Source of the DNA: Epiperipatus broadwayi
Lineage: Eukaryota > Onychophora > Udeonychophora > Euonychophora > Peripatidae
Length of the DNA stretch: 64,000 nucleotides
Reading direction: 5' to 3'
Assembly: GCA_028023455.1 (NCBI GenBank)
Contig: JAQFVV010012416.1
Location: 5,375,594-5,439,593 of the forward strand
The notes beneath the pieces were generated by a model that saw only the letters and a program-made list of their open reading frames with translations, searched no databases and was not told the origin of the DNA. Of this stretch, positions 11,927 through 24,340 are shown piece by piece; position 1 is the first letter of the stretch; each line of letters starts with the position of its first letter. The translations under genes and the position numbers were made by a program.

Positions 11927-12846
11927 GTAATGCTGAAAAGTACTCTACAACTATCTAACTTCTTTAGAAGGATAATTAATACAAAATTACTGTTGTGTCA
12001 TGGTTTAAGCCTGTTTCTCTTCATTCCTTTTCTCATTGCTCCAATCATAATGAGAACCTAATAGTCTCATGCTAGTTTATATCAAATAATGTTTTATTTA
12101 TATAATCTCTTTTAACTATTATATATAGCTCAAACCATGTTATCTGTAGCTTAATAGCCCACCTGCTTTTGTCATTTTTCTACATCGTTCATAACCAGTT
12201 ATCTTATTTTTAGCATTAATTAAATTAGGTTGAACACATTATAATAATCCTTTAATTCTTTTTTCCTACAAAAAGGTAACTTTTTTCTACATCCATAAAG
12301 AACTTAAAAGTACCAAAATAGGGTTTGTTGAGGATTTGTAAATATATTTTGAAATTTATTTATTTACTTCAATCACATGTATGAATTTATTTAAAAAATT
12401 ATCTTTAAAACAAATTCTTCCTTCTAACTTGAAAATAAACTGCTATATTTTTAATTTAATGAATTTAAAATGCTCAACTTAACAAAAAATGATTAGTCGA
12501 TCATAAATATAAAACTTGCATCATAACTATTTAATCTTCCCCTCATAAATCCACATATAAATACTCTAAATCAAACCATCAAATAAAGTTTTATTCAATT
12601 TTATTTTCACGGGGACGATTCTGGAGCTCCAGCTTTTTGAGCAATAAAGATATATGCAGTTTTTTATTTATTTATTTTTAATATTTAGCCTTAAGTATTT
12701 AATGAAAGTTCCATAACCTAATCTTAAACTCCAATAATTTCTTCTGAGATTTAGAATGAATCAATACATCGTTGAATGACTTTATATAATACATATATAA
12801 ATTAAAAACCATTTTTAAAATGGATTTATAACAAACAGGTTTATAG

Positions 12847-12877
<31 letters not shown>

Positions 12878-13149
12878 AAGTTTAATGATTTTAGTGATGC
12901 TATAAATAAAACAATAGTTATTAAATATGCAGCAATGAGAATATATTAATATTTATGAAATAAACTTTGAATGTCCATCCTATAATAATAATTTACAAGT
13001 CTGACAAATTATTCTTATGGTATGAGAGTTTAAAGTTTATTACTTTATAAATATTATCATATATGTATATTTTCAAGTAAACTTTAAATAATATACTGCT
13101 TTCATCTTCTTTTGGAAGAACCCAAACAAAAAAAGGATTACATTTTGAA
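11927..13149. other. AT-rich stretch with a TA microsatellite
   Basis: Nothing recognisable other than a TA dinucleotide run at about 12851-12878. Confidence 0.5.
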
Positions 13150-13540
13150 TTACAAGTGTCAAATTAACTCAACCACATCTTTGACACCATCCACTTTAGA
13201 TAAATGTAGTAATGATTATTATTAATCAGTTACTAAATTAAAGATTGTCTCTAGCACAGATATAAACCTTAAAACTCAATTAAATATTAATATATCTGAT
13301 TTTTTAAAAATCATATAAGATTTAATACGCTTGACATATATAGTGAAATTAAATTCTTAGTTGTAAAAATTATTTCTTAAGGCTTAAGAAATAATTTTTA
13401 CAACTAAGAATTTAATTTCACTATATACGTCACGCGTATTAAATCTTACATAGTTGTTAATGGTGAAGAAAAATCGGAAATTAAAATTCATATAACAAAG
13501 ATATATATGAAAGATAGTGACCTGGGCCAACTGATGAGAC
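13150..13540 (+). repeat. Family D/B copy split by a palindrome
   Basis: The left part (13150-13315) matches the family D unit, with ACACCATCCACTTTAGATAA, TAATGATTATTATTAATCA and GTCTCTAGCACAGATATAAAC. The right part (about 13449-13540) includes GATAGTGACCTGGGCCAACT from family B. Between them sits the palindrome at 13316-13448, which appears to be a separate insertion. Confidence 0.6.
13316..13448. mobile_element. Nearly perfect 133-bp palindrome
   Basis: The left arm begins TAAGATTTAATACGC and reads through ATAGTGAAATTAAATTC and AATTATTTCTTAAGGC. The right arm is its reverse complement, ending GCGTATTAAATCTTA. Mismatches are confined to the segment near CTTGACATATA / TATACGTCACG. With essentially no loop it would fold into a full-length hairpin. 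It lies inside an older family D repeat, which suggests a later insertion. Confidence 0.85.
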
Positions 13541-16500
13541 CATAAGTAGGTTTTGAAAGAGCTAAGCTTAATTTAAAACAAGTAAACTCTAAGGTTTTCT
13601 TACCACAGCATCCAAGTGCTTGAAAGTTCCACTTTGAATAATTGCATGAAAAAAATTAAAACAAGATTGTAATTTAATATTCTGGTGTCTCATGATATTT
13701 TCTGCAAATATAAAAAATCTGCCTATCATACATATGACCTGAAATTCAAACCCAGCTCAAATGAAATTCTTTTCAAGAAACTCATAGGATTTTTCTCTCA
13801 GAAATCTTCTTAATGTCAACTAAGTTAATCAACCAAAATTGGTCAGTAAATGGATATATAGATATCCTTAACTAGAAAGTAAAACAAGGATGGACAAAAG
13901 GTTAAACCTTCACTATCCAGAAATTTACAAACCTAGTTAGTACTCACTTCTGCAAGTCTAGTAAGTACTACATCACCTTCACTGTTCCTCTGTAACAGAC
14001 TGTGGAGAAGACCGTTGTCATGCAGTAAACTATTTTTTAAAACAGACTGTTTTACTATTTTATATATTAAAAATAATTCCAATTTTTTTTTTATGAAGCA
14101 ATGCAAAGTTCTTGGTTCTTTAATACCACATCAATGTTCAAATCCTGGAAGAATGTTCAGAAAAGTGGAGTAAGTAGTAAAATTTTTAATATGTAGCTTT
14201 AAAAAGTCACTCAAATGCCATGTATATAATCATGATTGAAGAATATTGATTCAAAATGCAATTTCCATATAAAAAAATATGAAGTTACGGTGTTTTACAG
14301 TACTCACACTTTGTATCTTCTGTAGGAAATTAAGTCAAGATAACTAAATAATCATGGGGGCAAGATTATATTTTTCTAATGCTTTGGAAAAGCTTTCTTT
14401 ATAATAAAAGGAATTGTAGATTTAATTTGACAGCATTAACTATATAGTATTATGAGCCAATTATTATTGGAAAAGATTAATTAATGCTTGCCATCGTTTT
14501 AGCAAAATTTGTTTTAGTATCTCAATATTATAGCTCCATAAATTTTAATGATTTTTTTCCATAGGAACGTATATTTTTAAACATCTTAATAAAAATTGTG
14601 TAAAGACCCAGAGCTTAAAAGAAAGTGAACATTTTCTTTCTTGGAAGCCTGCTGACACTGAAAAACCCATATAAAAGAATCATTTCCAAAGGATCAAAAG
14701 AATTTCCTCCACTAAGTAGACAGAGATGCACTTTATAAGGACCATAAGGAACAATTGTACAAAGTAAATAAAAATTCTATCTATAAAGAATATAAGAATA
14801 GCCTACATAAAGAATATAAAAAATTCTAATTTTTGAGGGGTCAAAAGAAAAGAAATATCAAAATGATATTTAAAAGAACTTAAGATTATAGGAGAAGAGA
14901 TTAAAGATAAGCAATGATCCTAAGGCAAAAGAAATTGAAAATAAAGTGACAAATCTGGTAAATGAGAATGTACCAATCCAAAAGGATATTCTGACAATTA
15001 TGGTGCTTTATTTATCGACTGAATAATATTCATCTTTTTCCTATCTCTTACACAATATTTGTTTTTCTATTTCAAGATCATACAATATAATCAAAACAAA
15101 ATAACCAGGAATGGTCAACTCATATATATACTCTGTCAAATTTTTACCTAGGGACATCATGACCAAAATTTGGCAATCTACAGTCTACTTCAGTTGGGCA
15201 CTCTTATAGCTTAAACTTTTATTACCATTAAGAATACCCATTAGCTTTCATTCTTGAAAATAAATATCTGGGCTCTTCAATATATGAACAAGCATTGAAA
15301 AAAGCCAGTTTGATCACCATGGCTATGAAATATTAAGTATGAACTTTGATATATATCTCACCAACAGACATAAGCAATTGCCATTAGTAAGTACAGTACA
15401 TGTAATTAATATAATTAACATCCTATGGGAGCTATCGTTTAGAAACAATTTTAAGTTATATGTATAAATAAATCAAGTATAACCATAAAAAATGCTATAC
15501 TCCTTAAATTTGGATCATTTGTTATTGGAGTTAAAAGCTCATTGTATTGCCTGTGCCATTAAACTCATGATTTCATCATACATTTGTCTGCATAATGTCA
15601 ATTTATTCTATTGTAAATATGTTAATATTTATATAGAATTTATCAATAGTTATTAATAAACATTTTCAAAAAAAATTCTAAAGACATTCAATATTTAATA
15701 ATATAAGATGATAGAAATAATCCAATATATAATTATTACTAATGGCTATTTAATGTTTATAGATAGGTTAGATGAAAGGCAGAATGAGTGATATTGAACA
15801 TATAAAAAAATAGAACGAGAGTAAAAGAGATATTCGATGCCAAGATAGTTTTAATAAAATTTACATAAAAATAACTTTAATAAAAATTTACCAAGCATTT
15901 ATAGATAGACTAAAATAATGTCTCAATAATAAAAATATCCTGATAAAAGATTTCCAATCAAGTATAAAGAAGAAATTAAAATAAATACTCAATCAATAAA
16001 ATAAAAAAGAATGATTAAAAACCTTGGGAAAATAATGGATGTCTTTGTTGTTTGTTAAAATTTACGTATTTCACTTGATTTTTTACTTACTTTTGATGTT
16101 TTGCCTTTGGCATTTTAATTTTCCATCAATTTCAGCCATTTTTGGATAGAAATTTATCACTTGCAGGCTTTTTGGTGGTACTGCAACATTGCCTAGCAGC
16201 CACAGTATGCATAACCAAAAACTACCAAATATTATAATGAATATCAGAATGGCAGAGTTATTTGTCACATTTTGTAAAATTCACCAAACATCTTTAAAAC
16301 TGCTTGCATATATTTTTTTAATTATTCTGCTGTGAATATATAATAATTTTAATTGTAAGTTGAAAAACAATCAAAAAGCTGATTAATGTTGCTGTCAAAA
16401 ATTAAATAATTTCTAAATAAAAAAAACAGTAAAATTATAAATGAACATAAATGTTATCTAAGACAAATACTACTGGTTCATTATTGCATTCATGCGTGTA

Positions 16501-16814
16501 AGATGTTTCGAGTGTTTTTGCTTTAAGATCATCAGACAGTCTTGTCATGTTTTATTACACTTTCTTATTTAATTTACTCCACTCATCTATCTATCTGTAC
16601 TTTTAAATTCTGCTGCATAATAATTTTAGCCATGAGCCTGATAAATAGAATCTGAAAGAGAATTAACATTGTGATCAAAAAAGAATTAATTTCCAAGTAA
16701 GAAAGTGGAAGTTCCCAATACAAAAAAGCTACATGAAGATGTGAGATTTTATGGTTTTTATTACAGATCTTTATGTTTTCTTATTTTATACTCTTTAAAA
16801 TTCTGTTTTGTCAA
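13541..16814. other. Long AT-rich stretch without recognisable genes
   Basis: No supported gene. At about 15700-15745, AAGATGATAGAAATAATCCAA resembles one end of family C, with no partner arm found. The open frame at 16083-16268 (minus) has a hydrophobic segment but no known motif. Confidence 0.45.
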
Positions 16815-16886
16815 GAGTTGGTGGCTTAGCGGTTAGCATAGTTGCCTTCCAAGCAGCTGTCCTGGGTTTGCTTCCCGATCAATGCA
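16815..16886 (+). pseudogene. tRNA-Gly(TCC)-like pseudogene or SINE head
   Basis: The 72-base segment starts GAGTTGGTGGCTTAGCGGTT and keeps the tRNA-Gly(TCC) layout: a D-arm/A-box region, an anticodon arm TTGCCTTCCAAGCAG with TCC at its centre, and a T-arm GGGTTTGCTTCCC. The T-loop box B reads GGTTTGCTTCC instead of GGTTCGATTCC, and the acceptor stem pairs poorly, so it is unlikely to be a working tRNA. An A-rich run follows at about 16901, which fits a retroposed tRNA-derived SINE. I see no other copy in this window. Confidence 0.7.
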
Positions 16887-18362
16887 TTAGACATATGAAG
16901 AAAAAAAATTCTGTTTTAATCTTCAGTAAATCACTTAAATTTTTAGATAAAATCAGTATTTAAAACTTAAATACATACAGCAATTAATTTTATATATACT
17001 TTTATATTTCTATTTTTTATATTATATTTGTCATGTTTAAATAGTTGTGTTGGATGATAACTTTCCTCTAGATTGAATATCTGGAATAGATCATCTATAA
17101 ATACATGAATGCAAGAATAAACAGTTATATACTGACCAAGATTATGGAATCAGTTTAATTCGTTAATTGTTATGATCATTTTGTACTTTTAGGTGGAATA
17201 TGTAATTAAATAAATTATTTGAGGATAAGTAAGTGCTGAACTATAAATGGTTGATTTATTTCTTTTCAATTCCTCAACTCTCCAATAGGTTGACATTTTT
17301 TATTGTTATCCCTGGTGACAGTTTTTGTCAACATTCAATCTTTCATTTAACATGAAATCTTTATACTGAAAGTCAATAAATTACTTGATTTCTTAGAAAT
17401 TTAAGCTTATAATTGAAAAACATTTTAGAAAATCATATTTGAAGTTTGCAAATGTTGAAAATAGTAATAAAAGGAGTACATAATGAGAACAAAGAACTTT
17501 TTATAATGGTTGATGGGAATGAAAATAATGAAATCTTTGTTGAAATAAATTTATTTTTAAAATGGAAATTAATAAATGTGAAGCCTTAATAAAATCTATG
17601 TAATTTTTTTATAAAATATTAAAATTGCATTTATAATTTTTAGAACATCTCAAATGATCCTACTATGGTGTCAGTAGGTCAGCGGCCAATTTTAAAATCA
17701 TACTGGCCATAGTTTTCTTTGCTAATATTATGGGTAAATGTATTAACTTTTATTTGTAAAAATAAAACATGTGCAAATAAAATCAAAATATGTATTTTTT
17801 TGGTTTTGAATAATTACTATACAATTACTGTACAAAAATAATCAGAAATCTTCCATAAACTTTGCAAAAATCATGTTGTTGTTTTATTTTTGTTTTTTGT
17901 TATTCCAAAAAATTTCTTAAAGTAATCTGACAAACTGGATAACAAAGAACTAAAACCATCAAATATATGGAGGCTGGACTAAATTACTTTGATCTTTATC
18001 AACTATGGGGAAACACCCCTGCAGATTTTTTTTTAATTAATACATTAATATTACCTTAATTTGTCTTTTTTAATATAAAATTTGTGTGAAGGCAAAAAAA
18101 TAACATTGCAGAAGAACAATTTAAGGTGGGAAAAAAAAACCAATGCCATCTTCAAACAAATAGTGACTTAAAGAATTATAACTCATATTTAATAAGTTCG
18201 TTAAGACTGGTTCTAGGTTGTCTAATATCCTAATTAATTTGTTTAAACGTCTCCAGTTTAATTAAGACAATGATGTAATATAAAATATATGTTATTCGTT
18301 TGGGTCCCTTCTTATCTAACAGATTTCATATGATTTTATTGTCTTTAACTGGTATACAAACT
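16887..18362. other. AT-rich non-coding stretch
   Basis: Nothing recognisable. A GC-richer patch near 17660-17690 is too short to interpret. Confidence 0.45.
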
Positions 18363-18835
18363 TTTTTATTTGCAAGTCTTACATATATTTGAAATACAGG
18401 CATTCTTCATATACCTGGAGATTAATTGTAAATACAGGGATTTTGAACACAGACTTTCAAGCACCCTTCGACTATCCACACTATCTTATACCACTGATAC
18501 ACATGACCACACACATGTAGAAAAGATACATAATCAATGTACATATTTCATGCTGAACTAGCACTCACCAGTTGGTCCAGATCATCATTTCCCATATATA
18601 TATATATATTGAGCACTGATTATATATGTGTGTGGAAGATGATGATCTGGACCAATTGATGAGTGCTGGTTCAGCACGAAATACGTATATTGGTGGTAAT
18701 TTATCTTTTCCATATGTGTGTGATCATGTGCATCAGTAGTATAAGATAGTGTGGATAGTTGAAGGGTGCTTGAAAGTCTGTGTTTAAATCCCTTATAGGT
18801 CTTACACACATTTTTAAAATATATAGATATTACTA
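18363..18835. mobile_element. Foldback family B, full palindrome
   Basis: The best-preserved family B copy. The left arm (about 18363-18600) and right arm (about 18613-18835) are inverted. From the centre outward the right arm reads GATGATCTGGACCAATTGATG, GTGCTGGTTCAGCACGAAAT, GGTAATTTATCTTTTCC, GTGTGTGATCATGTGCATCA, AAGATAGTGTGGATAGTTGA, then CTTGAAAGTCTGTGTTTAAA. The centre is a TATA run. A box-B-like segment (GTGTTTAAATCCC here, GTGTTCAAGTCC at 27836) sits near each outer end, so a tRNA-derived origin is possible but not shown. Open frames in each arm are mirror images of the same repeat and not genes. Confidence 0.8.
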
Positions 18836-19840
18836 ACTTATACTTTTTAAAAAAAAAAAAATTGAACAGATTTATTACAATATTAAATAGATCTTACATA
18901 TCATAAGGTCATTGTTTTATGAAATAAAAATTTAGATAATTAAAGGAGGACAAACTTTTAATTAAATAATACTACGATGAGGAGCAATATTTCACTTTCT
19001 TTAATCGATTCCAGAGCCATCTATTGTAAACATTGTTCGTTACAATATTACGAATAAATCTAACAATGGGTTATTATAAGCAATTGAAATAAACGCCACA
19101 AGATAAGCTGCAGATAAATATATATTATTCTATTATGGTCAGAATATTACACTATATTATCTGTAACAACAGTTATCTATAAACGGTGCTTAACAGTTTT
19201 TAAATAGGCCCTGCACATAATTAATAAAATTGGCTTAATCTTTAGAAATAAATCATTTACACAGTTATTAATCACTCTGCTTCTAGAGTTACCAAGGATG
19301 CATACTTATTGATGACAATTAAACGATTAAATTCTATTACTTAATTTATAACTAATTAGAAGATGAAATAGAAAAACTTTCAAATACTGAAGTGTTTAAA
19401 AGTTCTATTAGAGTTATAATCAAAGTCCATCTCTTCTTCGTTAGAGAGAACTGACAGTTTAATTATATCCTTCCATTGACTTGTTAAGAAAATAATAATA
19501 ATTTATTCTACTTCCTTTATCAAAAAAATAATTCCGACAGAAAAGTATTTTCACGAATCAACTTAATAAAATGAAAATCTTCAAAATTTATATTAAAATG
19601 TTAAAGAAATACATACGCGTATATATATATGTAGAATATACATGTACCCGGAATCAATTTAAACATATTATGTAAAAAGGGACTTAGATGTTTAAGCAAA
19701 ACACAGACTGCTTTGCGTTTAATAAATTACAAAAAGTAGAGTATTTCATCATACTAATAAAATTTTTGCAATTTACTTGTGACTATAATTCTTATACCCC
19801 ACCCCGATATTTATTACATGAAAGGAAGATTATCAAAACA
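18836..19840. other. AT-rich non-coding stretch
   Basis: Nothing recognisable. A TA-rich tract lies near 19620-19632. Confidence 0.45.
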
Positions 19841-19992
19841 GGCAAAACTCTCTATACGTATTGCCATTCAGTGCAGCCAGAGTAATCAATGGATGCCAGA
19901 AGGCTTGTGCATAAAATCCCCATCTAGTGCCTACTCATCCAATATCCCCAGACTAGTTTCTGGCTTGTGGCCTTCGTCAATGATCATGCGAT
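19841..19992 (+). mobile_element. Foldback family A, truncated copy
   Basis: Begins GGCAAAACTCTCTATACGTA and runs through GAGTAATCAATGGATGCCAG and CTAGTTTCTGGCTTGTGGCC before jumping to ATGATCATGCGATG, the conserved tail end. It keeps one arm and part of the interior only. Confidence 0.75.
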
Positions 19993-20267
19993 GAAAGTAA
20001 GATAAGGGACCTTCTATCAATGTAGGGAAAAAAATATTTGCAAAATTTTATTTAAAAATACTCTTATAATAAAATAATGATTTTAAAATCGTAAGATCAA
20101 TTTATATAATAATAATTTTTATTAATCATTAATTAGAGTAGAGATTATCCACATACTGAATAATATTTCTATAACGTAATTTTCACTACATGACTTTTTC
20201 GCAAGATAGGGACTGGTTTCTATCTGCTTTTAGCATCTTGCTGAAGAGTGTCATATGACCAAAGATA
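19993..20267. other. AT-rich spacer
   Basis: Nothing recognisable. Confidence 0.4.
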
Positions 20268-20360
20268 TGTGAAAAAAATCTATGACCTCCAAGATGCACA
20301 TTTTGTGCTGAACCTGTACTCATCAATTGGCCTAGATCACAATCTCTTACACATATCTTT
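20268..20360 (-). repeat. Family B fragment
   Basis: On the minus strand it reads TGATCTAGGCCAATTGATGA, GGTTCAGCACAAAATGTGCA and TTGGAGGTCATAGATTTTTT, which is the family B core. Only one arm is present. Confidence 0.65.
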
Positions 20361-20569
20361 ATTATTTTTCAGTGACATACTTCCTAAAATATATTTAATT
20401 ATAAAATTGGCATAATTTTTGGGGAATAGACAGATCCCATTATAAAAGGTTATCTCAAAGTCAACTAAAGAAATGTAATATTATTTGCTTTGATCAGAAT
20501 GATATAACTGGAGATAGAATATAAAGAAAAACTACAATTTGCCAAGATGGCCTATATGTTAATTAAACA

Positions 20570-20768
20570 GGCAAAACTCTCCATACAGTATTGCCACTCA
20601 GTGCAAGCCAGAGTAATATTGGATGAGTAGGCCCTAGATGGGGATTTTATGCCCAAGCCTTCTGGCATCCATTGATTACTCTGGCTTGTACTGAATGGCA
20701 ATACTGTATGGGGAGTTTTGCCCGTTGAATAACAATTATAAGCAAGCATAAGAAATGATGATTGTGTG
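20570..20768. mobile_element. Foldback family A, internal-deletion copy
   Basis: GGCAAAACTCTCCATACAGT at 20570 pairs with ACTGTATGGGGAGTTTTGCC ending about 20722, with most of the interior of the longer copies removed. The tail CAAGCATAAGAAATGATGAT follows to 20768. Confidence 0.8.
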
Positions 20769-20990
20769 ATGTTTTATGGCCTACATGGCTTAGTAGTAAT
20801 AAAATGTTAATAAGTTCATGGAATGTCATTTCCAGTGCTCAAATTTCTTTAAAAAATTTATGATCAATAAACTATTCAATTATGTATTCAGGTATCAGAT
20901 AAAGTCTTTCAAAAACATAAAGTTCACTCCCCAAAAGATTAAAAGACAATCTTATAAGATGGCAAAAAAATAGGCTAAAGTACCAGCATG

Positions 20991-21445
20991 CAATGGCATA
21001 TGCAAAGGGGATTAGGGGGATAAATCCCCTCCTGAAAATTTGAAAAAAATTAAAATTATAATTACAAAATTTCAAAATTGTGCACATTTTCAATATGTAT
21101 AAATTCCAATGTTGTGCATCTGTGCATTATTGTTTTATGTAGGCTAATCATTTTAGTTCAGTTGATTGGTTAATTTGACAGTGACAGCAACATATAGTAG
21201 TGTTCATGCGTTCATTTATGTTAATGCATTTTTTGTGATAAATTATAAATATTTAGAATTCTAGATTATTATAATTGTTGATTTAAATATAAAAACAAAA
21301 AAGTACAAAAGATCAGTTTCAGATACACGTTACATTGAAACCTCAAAAAAGGTATAACCTTTCATTATCATCTATTGGTTACTGTTAAAGCAAATGTGAT
21401 TTTAATTGCCTCTAAGTTTTTTTATTAATAGTGATATATCAAGCA
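20991..21445 (+). mobile_element. 5' end of a fossil hAT element (DUF4371/ZMYM1 type)
   Basis: Starts CAATGGCATATGCAAAGGGG, then GGGGGATAAATCCCCTCCTG. This is close to the terminal sequence typical of the DUF4371/ZMYM1-like hAT elements in many animals (a CAGTGGCGTA... end followed by a G-run/C-run inverted segment). The transposase remnant begins about 1.9 kb downstream, and the matching 3' end was not found. The link between this end and the transposase remnant is an inference from order and orientation. Confidence 0.5.
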
Positions 21446-22165
21446 TTACTCATTTATTTAAAAAAGTTGCTTTAAGCATTTATCGGACATTCCTTTCGCT
21501 CGTGGGTTGTGGTTAGAAAAACGTTTAACCATAAAAAAATGAAACAACGATCGCGGTTTTGTAAAAATAATATTAGCGCTAAACGAATTCTCAAGAAGGT
21601 TGGATAGTAAACAAAGCATTGAGAAGCAAGTTAGGCGGACTTCAATCAGGGTCCATAAGAACAAAGGGACCCCACGTGGACAGGGATGGCCAACGAGGGG
21701 CTCTCCAAAATAAGGCGTGACAAGAATGGATCTAATATTGAACTGAGAGGACACTTGCTAAGTGAAGCGCTTGAAAGGTGTGTGCCATTCTCGGGTGCTC
21801 CAGTCGCTCCTTTGCTTCACCAGCCTTGGGAGAGGTTTACCTCCGGACGGCCAAAGTAAACCTAGGGAACTATAACAGGTGTACCGATCTCTTTATTATT
21901 TTACTCTGCCTTCGGGCCCCTTATTTATATATAATAATATTAGCGTGTATATATTATTCGTACTTTGTATATATTAATAGTGATTAACATATATATAAAC
22001 CTTTTAAATAAATCTTCGTTATTTAAACCTACTTGCCGGTCTGCCTCATTAATTATTTATATTGTGTTATTGATAGTTGCAATCCAGCGAGCAATAGAGT
22101 GCCGCTGGACACTGAATTGGCGCGTTACAGTTGATTACGCCTCAACGGTAATTCTCAGTAATAAC
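21446..22165 (+). mobile_element. GC-richer LTR-like block of unknown family
   Basis: This block differs in base composition from everything around it. It contains GCCATTCTCGGGTGCTCC, ACTCTGCCTTCGGGCCCC followed by TTATTTATATATAA, AATAAATCTT, and near its right end ACTGAATTGGCGCG. TGGCGC right after an LTR is a typical primer binding site start for lysine-type tRNAs, and a promoter-like TATA segment plus a poly(A)-signal-like AATAAA also suit an LTR. I see no second LTR copy, and a 98-codon minus-strand frame (21458-21754) has no known motif. The guess is a partial or solo LTR plus leader inserted into the hAT fossil. Confidence 0.35.
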
Positions 22166-22233
22166 ATTGGTTTTTTTTTTTTTATTTTATTTTTTTTTTT
22201 TTTTTTGGGTTTTTTTTATTTTTTTTTTTTTTT

Positions 22234-22276
<43 letters not shown>
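22166..22276. repeat. ~110-bp poly-T tract
   Basis: An almost unbroken T run with rare A and G. It could be an expanded poly(A) tail of a minus-strand insertion or simple slippage. Assembly length is likely unreliable here. Confidence 0.9.
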
Positions 22277-22277
<1 letters not shown>

Positions 22278-22899
22278 GTTGTTTTTTTTGGGTGTTATTA
22301 TGTTTTAAATTGTTTTGTATTGTTTTATGTTGGTTTTTTTAGAGCGGCCCGATTTCACATCCTAAAAAATAGACTCATGCAATTTTTCAAAAGCAACATT
22401 TTTGCTGAAGTTAATTATTAGCTTTATTATTTGTTTTCTGAACTGTATTTTAGAGTACTGAGTATGAAGTGAATCAGTGATTATTTTTCAATTTTGGATA
22501 CAAACAAAAAGACAAGAAAGACTACAAATATTGCCTAATGCAAGAAACACGATTCCAGTCACTTCAGTTTCTGAAAATGTAACAGTGAGCAATATAATAG
22601 CATATAAATAAAACATAAAAGGAGAAGATAAATTAGATGCCTTACTTGTTTTGCCATTTCCAGAAAATGGATAGTATAAGAAATAATTTTGTATATAATA
22701 ACGTTAACAATATAGACTATGATTATGGAGCAACAAGGGCTCTGAAAGTGCTTAGGCTGTAGAAATTATAATATAAAAAAGCCTACAAATTATTATATAA
22801 AAGTTTCACTGCAATGCAGCAGCGTATTACTAACTACTGATCTGTAAATGTATGAGTTGTTGACAAATTTCTGGTACCAGATACCAATTACAAATAGTG
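22277..22899. other. Decayed region upstream of the hAT transposase
   Basis: T-rich to about 22340, then sequence including AGAGCGGCCCGATTTCACAT, followed by AT-rich sequence. It probably belongs to the leader of the hAT element; no frame is preserved. Confidence 0.35.
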
Positions 22900-24340
22900 T
22901 GACCATAACCTTAAATTTCAGTATAAGGGTTTCAAGAATTCAAGTGGTTGGCCTATACTCATGTTCATGAAAGAGCATACTGAAAATTTTGTAAGGTTTT
23001 TGCAACCCATTTTGATAGAGGTAAAGATAGTCACATAACTTTTGGAGTACTAGTAAACAAGCCATTAAATAAGTGGAAAAAATCTAAAGAACTATTTCAA
23101 GAACCTGAAACAATAAAGTACCACAAGCACATAATCTAGCAAGTAGCAAACTTTTGATGATTGGTGAAAATAGAACAAGTTTTATAAAACAAATTGATAA
23201 AGGAAAAAAATCTCAGATTGAAAAGAGTTAAAAGATTGTATTTTTTTTTGTGGAAAAGAGGGATTGCCTTTAAGAGGGAACAGGAATACTGAATGTTTTG
23301 AAAATGAAAAGGAAGATGAGGATTCTAGAAATGTAGATAAATTTAGATCCTTATTGAAGTTTCACATTGAAGCAGGGGATCAGTATCTTCAAACACATTT
23401 AGAAACAGCTGATAAAAATGTGATTTATTTAAGTTCCAGAATACAGAGTGAAATTTTATAGAAACATACAGAAAAGCATTTTGATATCAAAACTTGTAAG
23501 ACTTGTTAAAAACTCTCATTTTTTTCTTTCCTTGCAGATAATACAACAAATATATCGGGAATTGAACAATTTTTGATAAATGTCAAGTTGATGGCATATT
23601 TGTTATTGATGAAGATTGTCTAAAATTTGTACCTGTCTGTGATACTCATGAAAATTCTTTATCTCAGATGCTAATTCAATCTCTTAAGAGAGATTGTTCT
23701 TGATCTCAACTTGCGAGGTATGGGATTCAACAGGGCTAGTAATATGAGTGGGCAATTTAATGGTGTGCAGCAAAAGTGAAATATTCTCACATGTGACTTA
23801 TTTACACTGTGTGAGCCAATGCTTAAATCTAGTTCTTTCTTATTGTACTGTTTTTGGCATTAGAAATTGTTTAGGAACTGTGTCTCCAATTATAATGTTT
23901 TTTAGAAATTTGTCAAAACAGGAATCTGGGTTGTAAAAAAAACATTGAAAAAGTAAATTCAGAATCAAAAACGAAGTGACTGATCAAATTCTGTGAAACA
24001 AGATGGTTTGAACACTTAGATCACTTTCAATGTTTGTTGAGTTATAGAACATTAATGACTCCCATGCCAAAATCGAAAAATTTACACACAGTGAAGCATC
24101 AAATAAAGTTTTCACATTTAGATCAGTTATAAAAACACCTGTTTTTATAATTGGAATGTGCATTGCTAATCATGTATTCTCACTTGCCCATGGATTAACT
24201 GTACTCCTGCAATCAAAACAAAGTGACTTAAAAACCTGTGCATTTGTGTGAAAATTTGGAAACAGAAATTCAAGAATTACATTCCAAATTCATCGATATT
24301 TTAAAAAATGCTGATGAAATTGTGCAAGCATCTGGTAAGA
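22900..24340 (+). pseudogene. hAT-family transposase pseudogene (DUF4371, ZMYM1/P52rIPK-like)
   Basis: Several frames in succession resemble the transposase-derived proteins of the ZMYM1/P52rIPK group. Around 22925-23130, read in mixed frames, comes a TTF-type zinc-finger-like part with NKPLNKWKKSKELF. The open stretch 23264-23461 begins MPLRGNRNTE and contains FRSLLKFHIEAGDQYLQTHL and NVIYLSSRIQSEIL, the hallmark start of DUF4371. Further frames around 23540-23660 match the ISGIEQF part of the hAT core, and 23748-23936 contains HCVSQCLNLVLSYC and IRNCLGTV. Stops and frame changes separate every block, so no protein can be made. Such proteins bind DNA and cut and paste the element; this copy is long dead. 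Confidence 0.75.

Noticed and set aside
18370-18809. Two similar open frames on opposite strands near 18.4-18.8 kb as a gene pair
   Set aside because: They are the two arms of one palindrome read in mirror image.
22167-22421. Phe-rich frames at 21965-22421
   Set aside because: They are translations of the poly-T tract.
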